This document shows, one piece after another, positions 23,923 through 34,017 of a stretch of 64,000 bases of DNA (positions are counted from its first letter, which is position 1; every line of letters begins with the position of its first letter). The stretch covers positions 373,340,166 through 373,404,165 of the forward strand of contig NC_080672.1 in assembly GCF_030247195.1 (NCBI RefSeq), given 5' to 3'. The notes under the pieces were generated by a model, which searched no databases, had not been told where the DNA came from, and saw nothing but the letters and a program-made list of their open reading frames with translations. The translations under genes and the position numbers were made by a program. Source of the stretch: Topomyia yanbarensis (taxonomy: Eukaryota; Arthropoda; Insecta; Diptera; Culicidae).

Positions 23923-24400
23923 TTAGAGGTATGGAAAATAGGATCTGCTGGGGCTACAATAGCAGGAATGATACTTCCAACCCATAGAGGGATTTAGAAT
24001 TTGTATTTTACCAGTGAGCGGATATATTTTGTTTCGCGAAACAAACGCTTCTGTTCCATTGATGGTCTGGAACATAATCCGCACGCTATGTCTAACATGA
24101 TGAAATTGTATGGTGTAAACATTGGCCATCTTTAGCTCCATTTGTACTTTTAACAATAGATCTTAAGGAACGTCTCGAAAAGTAAATAGGAATATATTTT
24201 GACCACAATAGGCCATTTTCTGCTTGTAATCGTCACTCATTTTTTTCGACACAGTAGCCTGGAACAAAATATTTTGCTTCTACTGTGCAGAAAAAGCGAC
24301 ACAGGGATTGATTTATTTGCTGGTAGCGGTGGAGCAGTTTTTGGCTTTTGTTGGAAAATGAGAAGGGAGCAGATGCAGCTCAAAATTCTCGTTTAAAATT
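23923..24400 (-). mobile_element. LINE fragment: ORF1 start and 5' UTR, second copy
   Basis: On the minus strand, 24400-24235 matches the leader at 240-425, and an ATG near 24234 begins MSDDYKQKM. The frame then reaches ELKMANVYTIQFHHVRHSV and NGTEAFVSRNKIYPLTGKI. The order and spacing are the same as in the fragment at 240-800, in opposite orientation. It is broken after about 100 codons. Confidence 0.6.
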
Positions 24401-24779
24401 ATAAAATCAAAAAGATTTTCCATTTACATAAGTAAGCTGTGAGAATATGTGCGACCCGACAACAATATAGACACAGAACACAGTAATCAGACGCAAATAA
24501 AACAACTGTGAGTACAGTAGGCAATTGAGCACTGCTGCTGTTGCATGAGCTGAACTGATATGATTTCTTTATTTCGCACATTATAATTGGGTTCTTACAG
24601 ACATCACACGCATCTATGATGAGACCCAAAATCATCGTTCTATCTCAACACAATGCATTTTTAGAGGGAAAATGCTAGTACGTACTAAAACAATACAAAA
24701 ATATAGAAACTAAAAATCGTTCCGCTATAGATACACAGTAAAAACGACTGCAGACAAATTGTGTTGCTATTGATTTTTA

Positions 24780-25300
24780 GAAATGTCCTGTGAGATCAGC
24801 TACTCGAGAAGTGAAACAATAGCAGAGATACGCTTACATGAATTATCTCTACACACCCCTGACATCGTGATTAACAAATTTATGTCAAGATACGAAGAAG
24901 TGCTTTTCATAACAGCTGAAACGATGTCCCTAACGTTGTTCTTATAGTAAGAATGCTTCCGTACAAACCAACTCCTTCATACGTAACCTTTTTTGCGGAT
25001 CAACCGAAAATGGGACGTTTCATCAAACAACACTGATTAATGATTATGCACCCATGGAAGATTCCTATGCACGAATTCTGCAAAAAGATACTATACCACG
25101 GAAAACTTTGTGCAAAAGAACAAAAAGTTCACCTGCTATAACCGTAAACAGCACACCGTTATCTAATGCCAAACCACAAACGGCTACAAAATCAATATCT
25201 ACGGCTCTGACAGGAACAAATATTCACTAAACAACAGTCACGCCCAGTATCTCCACCCTAACAACCAGCAATGAAGCGTACGTAGAAGAGGACGGATGCG
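24780..25300 (+). pseudogene. LINE ORF1 fragment, middle and C-terminal part
   Basis: The frame reads ETIAEIRLHELSLHTPDIVI followed by NKFMSRYEEVL. This corresponds to EIKLHDLAP...IERFMSKYGEVE of the better ORF1 at 34170-35170. A degenerate, serine/threonine- and proline-rich tail follows. It lies head to head with the fragment at 23923-24400. The two may be pieces of one rearranged insertion or of two. Confidence 0.5.
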
Positions 25301-25587
25301 TTTGTCCGTGCGCTCGCATTCCTGTTTGACCCTCTATTCCTTTCTTCTAACATACTTTGAATTGGCTTCTAAATATTTCATAGTGTATTCCTCGATTCAA
25401 ATAATAAAACTCGCTTTTTTAACTTGTACACAAAGCAGACAATTCCCTTAAGAACGTTTGTTTAAACAAATGTCAACTAACAAATAAAGACTTCATTTTT
25501 TACGCTTCCATCATACAATAATTTAATAAGACGAATGATTACAAAGAAAATACTATTGATGTTTTTATTGCTCTTCTATGAATACCG

Positions 25588-25980
25588 GACGTGTTCGCCC
25601 ATCTACAGGATAAAAACGCGGGCCCCCAAATACGACCCGGGCCCCAGGGCAATTGCCCTGGCTGACCCCCCCCCCCCCTCTCATCGTGCCTGGGGACGTG
25701 ATGTACCCGAAGGCAAGCTGGAAACCAGAAGGTTTTCAGGAAGCGGATCGTCATTTAAAGCAAAATACTCGCCTGAGAAGGGAGTTGGGAAGACCCCCTC
25801 ACGACCTCCGAACGCAGGGCCGGGACGACTAAGCTGGCCGCTGGCTGGTAGCGCTCGGGGGCTTCCGTAATGCGACATGACAGGCGGCCCGGTGATGGCA
25901 GCGCAGCGTGAATTCGTTTGTGAAGTCTCGGCGATGACGGCGGAACAATGCTTCTGCGTAACTGTGGCAAGTTGTGCAGG
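25588..25980. repeat. GC-rich transposon end fragment
   Basis: A stretch with GGGCCCC and CAGGGCAATTGCCCTGG words and a C-run (25668-25679) interrupts AT-rich sequence. Such GC-rich terminal blocks are common at the ends of hAT-type elements. No partner end was found, and long open frames here are a by-product of GC content. Confidence 0.3.
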
Positions 25981-26042
25981 AAAGATATCTAACTCAGTTT
26001 ACCCCAAAATGGCGTTTGTCATAAGATAGCACAACAGCGACG

Positions 26043-26813
26043 ATTTATCACTTTCTCGAATGAGACGTAGCCAACTTACAATAATTCGAAAATAACACAC
26101 TCATTTTTTCCGATTTCTTACCTTGAATTCGCGATGAGACGAGTCATCGCTACTAGCTCAATCGTCACAATACACGCCGACATTTTTCACCTAATTTCAT
26201 AATAATTCGAGCTTTAATCACTTATACTACCCCACAGAACGATTTTTCACTAAATTCCGCACGCATAACTCACTTCAGTAACTTAAAATATTTTCTTTAT
26301 GAAAATAAAATGATCAGATTAATTTTTTCTAAACTTATGTTTGCTGATAACCTGAAGCAGGGGCTTCTTAGCAATAAAGTCAATAAAGTCAGCTTTCCCA
26401 TACGAATTCCTATCATAGGATCCTATGCAAATATCACACGCAGTGCGCTACGCCGTGTCATAATCAATCGACCCCAAATTTTGCAGTTATTTGGCGCCCT
26501 AAATGGAACCAAAAAAAATTGTGCTGAAAAATGATCATTTTGTTCCACCCTAGTGTGCATGTTGTCATAAAATGGACTGTGTGGAACATCACTTCAATTT
26601 CTTGTGAGATAAAAATTGAACTTATTTCCTATTATGAACAATGATTATTCATCTTTTAGAGTCGAAAGTTCGCTAATGTTCAAAGTTTTCAAGAACTTTT
26701 AAATTTAAGTGAGGAATTTTCGATTATATTATTATATTATGTTTAATTTCGAGCAGAAGATAGTTTTTCGAATCTAGCCATCGTTATATCATATTTTTTC
26801 ATTTTATTTGCAG
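26043..26813 (+). other. Intron sequence before the first common Pde8 exon
   Basis: No gene was recognised. A pyrimidine-rich tract and TTTGCAG at 26797-26813 form the splice acceptor. Confidence 0.5.
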
Positions 26814-26872
26814 CAACTATAAGCACATTTGAAACAAGCTCAAAACTCTCCGAAGCGCTAGAAGAAGATGAG
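26814..26872 (+). CDS. Pde8: Pde8 exon 2 (first common exon)
   Basis: A 59-base segment lies between TTTATTTGCAG and the donor GTATAA. With one base carried from either first exon it reads (A)TISTFETSSKLSEALEEDE and ends in phase 0, matching the next exon. It is short, acidic and not conserved enough to identify alone. The call rests on the splice sites and on phase matching at both sides. Confidence 0.55.
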
Positions 26873-27342
26873 GTATAATTGGTTTTGTTAGTTTCACGAA
26901 CCACCGATACACAAACACCGAAATAGGCTTCTATGAAAAACTAATTAATTAGAAAATAATAATTCTTGAAATTAATAATGCCTACTTGAACAATGTTCGA
27001 ACGAGTCTTCCAATTCAAACAAATCCTCGGAACCAACAGCCACCCACTTCTAGCTCATTAGTTGAAGTATCGAAGTGGTGTTTTACTTTTTGTTTGTTCT
27101 ACATTATAAACTGCTCTAGCACGGTTTGCAATATTATCCATCCAATTACTCTCAACCAAACAGTTTGAGCTTCAGATTTTGTTTGTGTTTAAACTTGAAG
27201 CATCGAAGCTTTACCAGCTGACAGTACTCATTGGGCAGAATTGCCTACCACCAACCCGTAAAAAAGCCAGCTAATCTCGCAAAACTAACTTATTTTCCTC
27301 CCTTTTTCTCATTTCATTTCCATGTGCATCACAACCGGCCAG

Positions 27343-27399
27343 AGATTATCATCGGATATAAAATTCCCCAACCTATTGCCGCCCAACCCAACAATTAAG
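27343..27399 (+). CDS. Pde8: Pde8 exon 3
   Basis: This 19-codon segment sits between CCGGCCAG and GTAAGC and reads RLSSDIKFPNLLPPNPTIK. It leads in phase 0 into the REC-like exon, so the joined peptide is ...DIKFPNLLPPNPTIK-ILIAFCKHD. PDE8 proteins have a comparable DVQFGPMR-type lead just before the REC-like domain. The acceptor lacks a strong pyrimidine tract, so the exact 5' edge may be off by a few bases. Confidence 0.65.
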
Positions 27400-27542
27400 G
27401 TAAGCCTTTCTATTGTACACGAAATAACTTCCGTGTCAATCAACAACCTTATGGATATGTGTAGATTGACACTTGCTCATGACACAACTTGTCGATTGAT
27501 TTAATTTCCCCTCTCTCTCACACCTCTTACCATCCCAAACAG

Positions 27543-27742
27543 ATTTTAATAGCATTTTGCAAACATGATCCCGTCTTCGATGCGCTGGTCACCGCCAGCC
27601 ATCGGCTCAATTTCGAGCCCACCTTTGTCAAATCGTCCGACGCCGCCCTGGAGGCGTTCCAGGATGCGACCAACGGCGGTCATCATATCGTAGTAGTGGA
27701 CGCTCGGCACCCGAGGATCATCGAGGCGGATGCCCTGGGCAG
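27543..27742 (+). CDS. Pde8: Pde8 exon 4: REC-like domain, first part
   Basis: After TCCCAAACAG the exon reads ILIAFCKHDPVFDALVTASH, continues FVKSSDAALEAFQ, then HHIVVVDARHPRIIEADALG, and ends at donor GTGAGT in phase 2. This is the receiver-like fold at the N-terminus of PDE8: strand 1 (LIAF), helix 1, strand 2, and the strand 3 aspartate (VVVDARHP, compare IIIDHRNP in mammalian PDE8A). In PDE8 it binds regulatory partners rather than acting as a typical two-component receiver. The codons are strongly GC-ending, unlike the introns. Confidence 0.88.
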
Positions 27743-28015
27743 GTGAGTGTGTTTGATTTTCTGCTCAGTGTTTGGTTCTAGACTATAACATGTCATGTAG
27801 GAGATTGGAACTTTTTCTAGGATTTCTGAAACGTGCGTGTTTTTTGGCGTTGAATACGATTGAGTAAAAGCAAAAAAAATGCTAGTTTTGCATCACTTCT
27901 ATCACAATAGTAGCAAAGTAAATACAATAGATTATATTAAATGCAAACGATTTTATGTTTTTTTATTAAATGAAAATCTGTAGTCAATTTTCAAAATGAT
28001 CTATAACACATGGTT

Positions 28016-28247
28016 CAATTCTCGATAAACATATGATTACGACTTAAAAGCTAACTGTCAAAATTCTCTTTGGACGAACCGCTACTGGCTAAACACAGTT
28101 CATAACAGTTGATGGAAGAGAAAACTTTTCTCTTTCGTTTACTACTAAGATCTATGATTGGCGAATAACGGTTTGTCCGGAATTTCCTTTTAAAGAGAAT
28201 TTTGACGGTTGGCTTTTAAGCCGTAATCATATGTTTATCGAGAATTG
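28016..28247. mobile_element. 232-bp MITE
   Basis: The ends CAATTCTCGATAAACATATG and its inverse CATATGTTTATCGAGAATTG form inverted repeats that extend inward about 60 bp (AAAGAGAATTTTGAC on the right pairs with GTCAAAATTCTCTTT on the left). No gene is present. The target duplication is unclear. Confidence 0.75.
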
Positions 28248-28665
28248 TAATGAATCGTAAGCAAAAACGTTAAAACTTCAACAACAAAATTATATCGACA
28301 AATATACATTTTGTCGATATATTTAGCAGCACTGGAACAGTTCCGTCAGTAGTTTTTAAGTCAAACGCCTTCAAGTAGACTGCAAGAAAACACCGTTTGT
28401 ATCATTAATTCACCATGGCCTAAGCATCAAGTTTTTAGCTTGGTCGGTTCTGCGTTGTGCGTTGCGCTTCTACAAGCAAACCAATCAATACAGACAGTAA
28501 ACATTTCCACATTATTTTCATTTTTCTGACAATGCAGTTGGTTCAGAGCACTATAATGTGTACTTAACCATATAATTATTTATGCAATAGTTTAAAATTA
28601 AAAAAGCGAAATCGTCGAAAAGAAACTAAAACTGATAAATATTTTGCATCCTTTCTTTTCAACAG
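28248..28665 (+). other. Intron sequence before Pde8 exon 5
   Basis: No gene or transposon was recognised. A pyrimidine-rich acceptor tract lies at 28645-28665. Confidence 0.4.
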
Positions 28666-28725
28666 GTCAATTCGAAACTCAAAAGGAAGCCAGCACACCA
28701 CAATGGTAGCAGTAGTAAAGAAGAG
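28666..28725 (+). CDS. Pde8: Pde8 exon 5: REC-like domain, middle
   Basis: A 60-base exon between TTTTCAACAG and GTAAGT. With the two carried bases it reads (R)SIRNSKGSQHTTMVAVVKK and ends in phase 2. It matches the RSIRSSKLSENTVIVGVVRR stretch of mammalian PDE8A, which forms strand 4 of the receiver-like fold. It is separated from the next exon by a 15.2-kb intron full of transposons. Confidence 0.88.
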
Positions 28726-28799
28726 GTAAGTTAGAGAATTAAAATTGACAATATTCAACTGCGAAATTGTTTCAAGTTTTACAGGAAAGATACTACTAA

Positions 28800-30480
28800 A
28801 AGGTCGAATCCCGAATAGACATTAACAGGAGTGTTAATCCTTAAAACAATCGTAGAAGAATTAGTTCGAATATTAGTTATTCGAAAAACTTTTTAAAAAG
28901 TGATCAATGTTCCCCCATTTTACAGTAATTTGGTTTGAATTGCTCTACATATAACTATTTTCCATTGATTACTATGTTTCAATTGCTGCAAAGTTCTACT
29001 GTATCGATTTTGTTGGCTATTTAAGACTAAGAGACAACGAAAGCAATAAAATTGAAAGACGGATAGGTATTCTAGAACGAATCAGTTATAAACTTAGAAC
29101 GGAAAACTAGGACTAGGTAGGCTCATATGGACATGATCGAAAAGAAATGTGAAGAGTCCTTTGCCTTCTGCTAAGTAGGAGTTGGGCGTTGCACCCAAGT
29201 CTACCGCATTGGTCTTGACCGGGGTGTCCATCTTTCCCATCCCAGTTTTGAAATGATGATTTTGTGCCCTTTTTTGCACAAACATTTTAAACATCTTTCT
29301 GTTTGAAATTTTATTAGTATAGGTTTCTATATTGATGGACCATGATCTCAAATCACAGTTTGGGTACAATTTGCGAGTAATGGGTGAATCGAATTCAGGT
29401 GTGCGTCTTAGGTACAGTTCCCCTAATGTTAGGAGCTGTTGGAGGACAGTGAATTCAAATTAGGATTCCGACCAATTTTGTGGTTTGATGTTTGGAGTGT
29501 TAAAGATGCAAATCGTATTTCTGTGCTTTGTGAGGTTTGCAAAATTGTTTAATCAAACAAGCCATATAATTCCACAGTGATTCATTAGGATCCCAATAGT
29601 ATTCTGAAAATCCCGCAGACAAATCGGCGCGCAATTCGTCAGCCATATTCCACTCTTTTTCTTGGAACTGGCAAACTGTTATAAGGTGTTTCAGTGGAAC
29701 TTTGAAATTTTCTCACCAAATCCAATCTACTATTCATTCCTCGTGGCTGTAGGTTTTCCCTTTCGCACAACTTTTGAGGTTGATGGAATAATCACCGGCT
29801 CTACGATTGGCTGCCAATCAAAAGTTTGTAATTGATGTCAAAAATGAACTTTCCATTTCTTCCATTCAAAGGCTGACAGCTAATTGAGGATGGAAAATTG
29901 TCCCCCTTCCAAATCAAACTAAGATGTTGGTAGCTATACTTTTGAATCAATTCAAGGAGAAGGGAGGGTCTCAATGTGGCAAAAGGTGTGAGGTGATGGA
30001 AGCAATTTTGGAATAGGTTTGCAAACTTTCGTTCTCTTAACTTTTGACCGGAAAGTTCAATATGATCGGACTTTGAAGTTTTGTAACCTCCGGCGTCAAG
30101 GACATTGAGGCTTACATGTATCAAATGAACATATGATTTCATCTTTACCGGTACGCAATTTTATCTTTCTTCACTGTTGAGCTGGCCAGAAAAAGTGTGT
30201 TGCTGGACCCTTTAAGTATAAAAATTTAGATTTTCTGAGATATATTATCAAATATGCTAGTTATCAGATATTTGGGTGAAGAGGACACAGTAAGGTTGTG
30301 ATAGATGGACAGATTTACAAAACGAATACAAAGCTGAATGCCATCACCGTTGAGATATTTCTTATTATCATAACATTGTGCTGTAGGGGAATGTAGGTAT
30401 CGACAGACACTGTAGCTAAGATGGATGCTTTGTTTCTCACAAACAACAAAATTCAATAGCATGTGACAATACATTTGTAG
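28800..30480. other. Repeat-like intron sequence of unknown class
   Basis: Open frames on the minus strand (29801-30142 and 29094-29369) have no family features I recognise. GTGTCCATCTTTCCCATC at 29222 partly resembles GTCCATCTTTAACAAC at 30826, so part of this may be a decayed transposon with related segments. Confidence 0.3.
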
Positions 30481-30624
30481 ACGGGGTGACCATAGTTGGT
30501 AAATCGATTGCCTTCACCTGGGTTCGATTCCCAATCCCAAAGAAAGGATTAATGGTATACTAACTCGAAAGAAGAGGCAAATGACCCTAAGGTTAAACCT
30601 CAATAATTCGAATTAAAAAAATAA
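30481..30624 (+). mobile_element. tRNA-derived SINE, copy 2, internally deleted
   Basis: It has the same head (GTTGGTAAATCGATTGCCTT), B box (GGTTCGATTCC) and tail (GAGGCAAATGACCCTAAGG) as the copy at 10573, with a shortened middle. It is flanked by an approximate duplication ACATTTGTAG/ACATTTTTAG. Confidence 0.75.
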
Positions 30625-30929
30625 CATTTTTAGATGCTTACAAATGCGCTTGAAAGATATTGGTATTATGGAATACAGAGACTATCAGATAAATGTGAAT
30701 AATAATAATTCATCGAAATTGACACAAGAAAATATTAAATTTTTTCTTACCTCAACATTATGTAGTAACGAAAGAACATAAAATTGATTGATTGAGATGC
30801 GTCTCACTATCCCTTGTTCTATGTCCATCTTTAACAACACATGTTCTATGCCTGCGAAATGACGATTGTGATTCTGTGCCTAATTTTCCCAATCATGAAA
30901 AACACCTTTCAGTTGATATTTAGTAAAAA

Positions 30930-31040
30930 CTTTGGAACTTTTGGAGCTAATGACAACCCGGTGCTAGCATAGTTCTGTCACTAAGTTAGTGCCGGATTCT
31001 GATCAGACTAAATCGAAACGCAAATTTTAAAACTAATTTA
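30930..31040 (+). repeat. R1 dispersed repeat, copy next to retrotransposon copy 2
   Basis: It contains GTCACTAAGTTAGTGCCGGA and CAGACTAAATCGAAACGCAA, matching the inverse of the copies at 1070 and 1425. Confidence 0.5.
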
Positions 31041-31150
31041 GTATAAACCACTATATTGATAGAACATGATCTAAAATCACTGTTTTTAGAGAATTTGCAA
31101 GAAATGTAATAATAAACGAATGATTAGTATTTTAACGTGGCGCCGATGGT

Positions 31151-31525
31151 TTGCGGTTGTACTACCAAAACGTCAGAGGGCTAAGGACGAAAATCGAGGA
31201 CTTGTACTTGGCTGCTCTTAACGGCGACTACGATATTTACGTTCTGACGGAAGCTTGGCTTGATGATCGTATTACATCGATGCAGCTCTTCGGGGATTCT
31301 TACGCGGTTTATCGTGCGGATCGAGGCGCTCGTAACAGTATCCATGATCGCGGCGGGGGAGTTTCGATTGCTGTTTCTTCCGCGCTTGCCTCCTGTGAAT
31401 TTGGTGTGGATAGTTCATCAATCATTGAAGCAGTTTGGACGAAGATTACTACGCAAACGAAAAACTACTTTATTGGAGCTCGTTACATTCCTCCAGAAAA
31501 ACGACTTGTTTGCTCTATTATTTAG
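31151..31525 (+). pseudogene. ORF2 endonuclease fragment, copy 2
   Basis: It reads MRLYYQNVRGLRTKIEDLYL, VLTEAWLDDRITSMQ, GGGVSIAVSS and GARYIPPEKR, then stops in a region where copy 1 continues to GDFNQPG. The catalytic glutamate of TETW has become TEAW (E retained, T to A after it). A small duplication near 31520-31560 breaks the frame. The copy is nearly identical to copy 1 over this stretch, so it diverged recently. Confidence 0.8.
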
Positions 31526-31688
31526 TTCCTTCTAGACTCTATTATGCAGTTCCATCTAGACTTCCATCATTAGTTTACCACTATATGAAGAAGCTTTAGC
31601 TGTCAATCGTCGTAATTTTCGCAAAACTGATCTGGTAGCTCAACTCTGCTCACTATTGCTGATTGAATAGAGTGTACTACTTGATCAA

Positions 31689-32250
31689 GTGGATGTAGAT
31701 GCTACTTTTGATCTCTATATGAATGAAAAATCTATTCCAAACGCAATGATTCGGAATCTGAAACGCATCCGTGCCAAAGCTCTACGTGCGTACACAAATC
31801 GACGATGCCCTATTCTCAAGCGCTTTTTCGCAATAGCCAGTAATGAGTACCGCTGTTACAATAAATTTTTATACAAAGGATATGTGAACCGCATCCAACA
31901 AAACTTACGAAGGGCTTTTGGACTTTTGTTAATACGTCTAGGATGGTCTACAATGGCGAAGTAGCGACTACGACGGCGACAAAGTGCTCCCCATTTGCCA
32001 GCTACTTCTCGAGTGTCTTCACGACTGATGCGCCAACTGCCATCGAGCTCGAAAACACGTCCCGTGATGTTCCCGTTGGTGCGGTGGATATGGATGTATT
32101 CACCATTTCAGGACAATCGGTTCTCTCTGCAGTACAAAAAACGAAATCGCCTTATGTTCCACGACTAAGTGCTATGCCTTCAGCTGTTCTGAAAAAATGT
32201 TCCGATATTTTAGCGTTTCCACTGACGCACCTTTCGACACTGTTAACCAT
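31689..32250 (+). pseudogene. ORF2 linker fragment, copy 2
   Basis: Two overlapping frames read NLKRIRAKALRAYTNRRCPI and then TTTATKCSPFASYFSSVFTT with VLSAVQKTKSPYVPRLSAMP. They match copy 1 at 20060-19560. The frame ends where the reverse-transcriptase start is deleted: FPLTHL is joined directly to FDTVNHEIL, skipping about 350 bp. Confidence 0.75.
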
Positions 32251-32570
32251 GAGATACTGCTAACGAAGCTTGATAAACTTGGATGCACTCCCCGATTCTG
32301 CCGTTGGCTTCGATCATACCTTGTTCACCGTGAAGTCGTTGTTCAAATTAGTGACAATGAATCTGAGTCCTTTTCCAACCATTCTGGAGTTCCTCAAGGT
32401 AGTACGCTTGGTCCGTTACTGTTTTCACTGTTCGTAAATGATGTGGATGTCATCTTAATGCGTCGAGGGATACTGTTCTTTGCCGACGACTTGAAAACAT
32501 TTCTAGTTATAAGGAAAGAAGCCGATTGCGGTGAGCTACAGTATCTCGTTGATACCTTTTACTGTTGATG
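32210..32570 (+). pseudogene. ORF2 reverse-transcriptase core, copy 2
   Basis: It reads FDTVNHEILLTKLDKLG, SGVPQGSTLGPLLFSLFVND and LFFADDLKTFLVIRKEADCG. This is the palm of the reverse transcriptase with the catalytic FADD, as in copy 1. Block A loses its first residues through the upstream deletion, so the enzyme could not work. A stop follows at DTFYC. Confidence 0.8.
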
Positions 32571-32667
32571 TAAAAGAAACATGATGGTTCTTAGTGTTGC
32601 TAAATGCTTTGTTTTCAGCTTTCATCGATCGAGGACATGTTTGCTTTCACCTACAACATCGCTGGAA

Positions 32668-32829
32668 GGGGGTGGGCATAGCGTATTGGTAAATCGATTG
32701 CCTTGCACGCAGCGCGCCTGGGTTCGAGTCCCGACCCCGCACATAGGGTTAGAAATTTTTCATAAGAGATTTTTCTAACCCGAAGAGGCGAATGACCTTA
32801 AGGTTAAAACCTCTGTAATCGAAATAAAA
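32668..32829 (+). mobile_element. tRNA-derived SINE, copy 3, inside retrotransposon copy 2
   Basis: It has head GGCATAGCGTATTGGTAAAT, B box GGTTCGAGTCC and tail GAGGCGAATGACCTTAAGG. It is flanked by AACATCGCTGGAA and AACCTCGCTGGAA, a 13-bp duplication with one change. The uninterrupted site can be read in copy 1 near 18775, which proves insertion into the retrotransposon. Confidence 0.88.
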
Positions 32830-33334
32830 AACCTCGCTGGAACTCAACTGCAACGCGTTGATCATGTAAAAGATCTGGGCGTCATCCTAGATCAAAGGCT
32901 AACGTACACCCATCACTTCTCAGCGATTATTGACAAAACTAATCGTCTATAATGGTTTTATGTTCAAAATATCCAACGAATTGCTTTGTGCTTCAAAGCG
33001 TTATATTGTTCACTAGAGCGCTCACAGTTGGAATTCGCAAACGTCGTCTGGTGCCCCTACCATGCATCTTGGAGCCAAAGAATTGAAGCCGTCCAGCGCA
33101 GATTCATAAGATATGCGTTACGTCAATTGCCATGGAATGATCCGCTGAATTTGCCACCATACGAAGACCGGTGTCGATTACTAGGACTGCACACTTTAGA
33201 AGATCGTAGACACGCGTCGCAAAACACCTTCCTATCTAAGCTTCTTCTCGCCGAATATGATGTTCCCGATCTTCTATCACAAATTAACATTTACGCACCA
33301 ACCCGTGTCCTTCGTCTTCGAACACTGCTGGAGA
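32830..33334 (+). pseudogene. ORF2 C-terminal region, copy 2
   Basis: It reads QLQRVDHVKDLGVILDQRLT, then (frame change near 32950) CFKALYCSLERSQLEFANVV with WCPYHASWSQRIEAVQRRF and RLLGLHTLEDRRHASQNTFL. It runs to RVLRLRTLLE, where the hAT element interrupts it. The continuation lies at 38280. Confidence 0.8.
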
Positions 33335-34017
33335 CAGGGCCGGCGGAATACGTGGGTAGTATGGGTAGTACTACCCACTCGAAAATAACAGAGGGAGGAA
33401 TTACCCACTTGAAAGTCTCGCGCACAAAATGAATGCGTCCGAAACTCTCGATGTACAACAATTTTATATTCTAATTCAGATACAAATTTCTTTGCTATAC
33501 AATTTCAATTTCTTCAAAATGTGGGATAATAATGAGTCCATTGAATTTGAAATTATTTTTTATTTCTTAAAATGAGGTATACTGATCGATTTACAAAAAA
33601 AAATATTCAAGCGATTTTATTCAGTATAGAGGATGCAGTCAGAAATATGTTAAAAGACTAAATACATAATTCGCAATTTTTCAAAAAGAATTATTATTAG
33701 ATTAAAAATTGAAACAAAAAGAAACACTTTTATAAGGAAGGCAATAGACATACACATGAGGGATTTGTTTTAATATCAGAGTAGCAAAGACCGTGTCAGG
33801 GGAAGTGAAGATAGGGCGGACAGCAATGACAGGGAAAAGAAGAAATTTAACTTGCAGTTTTTTGACAAACGGAAGATCACTGTCAGGACATCATGAACCG
33901 GATCGCCGAATGACCTCCTTGGATCCGCTGGGAGCTCTTTTGGGACCTGATTGCCAGGTAGAGAGAAGAGATGACTAAATTTGGATATCTATGCTGGTTA
34001 AAAATATGTATACGAGA

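Larger units (their letters stand above)
15057..26042. mobile_element. TIR element R2, split in three by later insertions
   Basis: The left end is CGTCGCTGTTGTGCTATATT (15059 on) and the right end at 25985-26042 is its inverse (...ATAGCACAACAGCGACGA). The body matches a second, uninterrupted copy at 48009-48760: GCACATTTCGAGAAAAACGA, then ATGTAAACAAAAGTCGCACT, then CAGTGTTGCCAAA. Its own parts here are 15057-15967, 18036-18062 and 25985-26042. The gaps are the Transib-like element and a block of retrotransposons. It has no coding capacity, and the superfamily is unknown. Confidence 0.7.

Noticed and set aside
25535..25970. Several overlapping open frames on both strands
   Set aside because: They come from locally high GC content and carry no domain signature.
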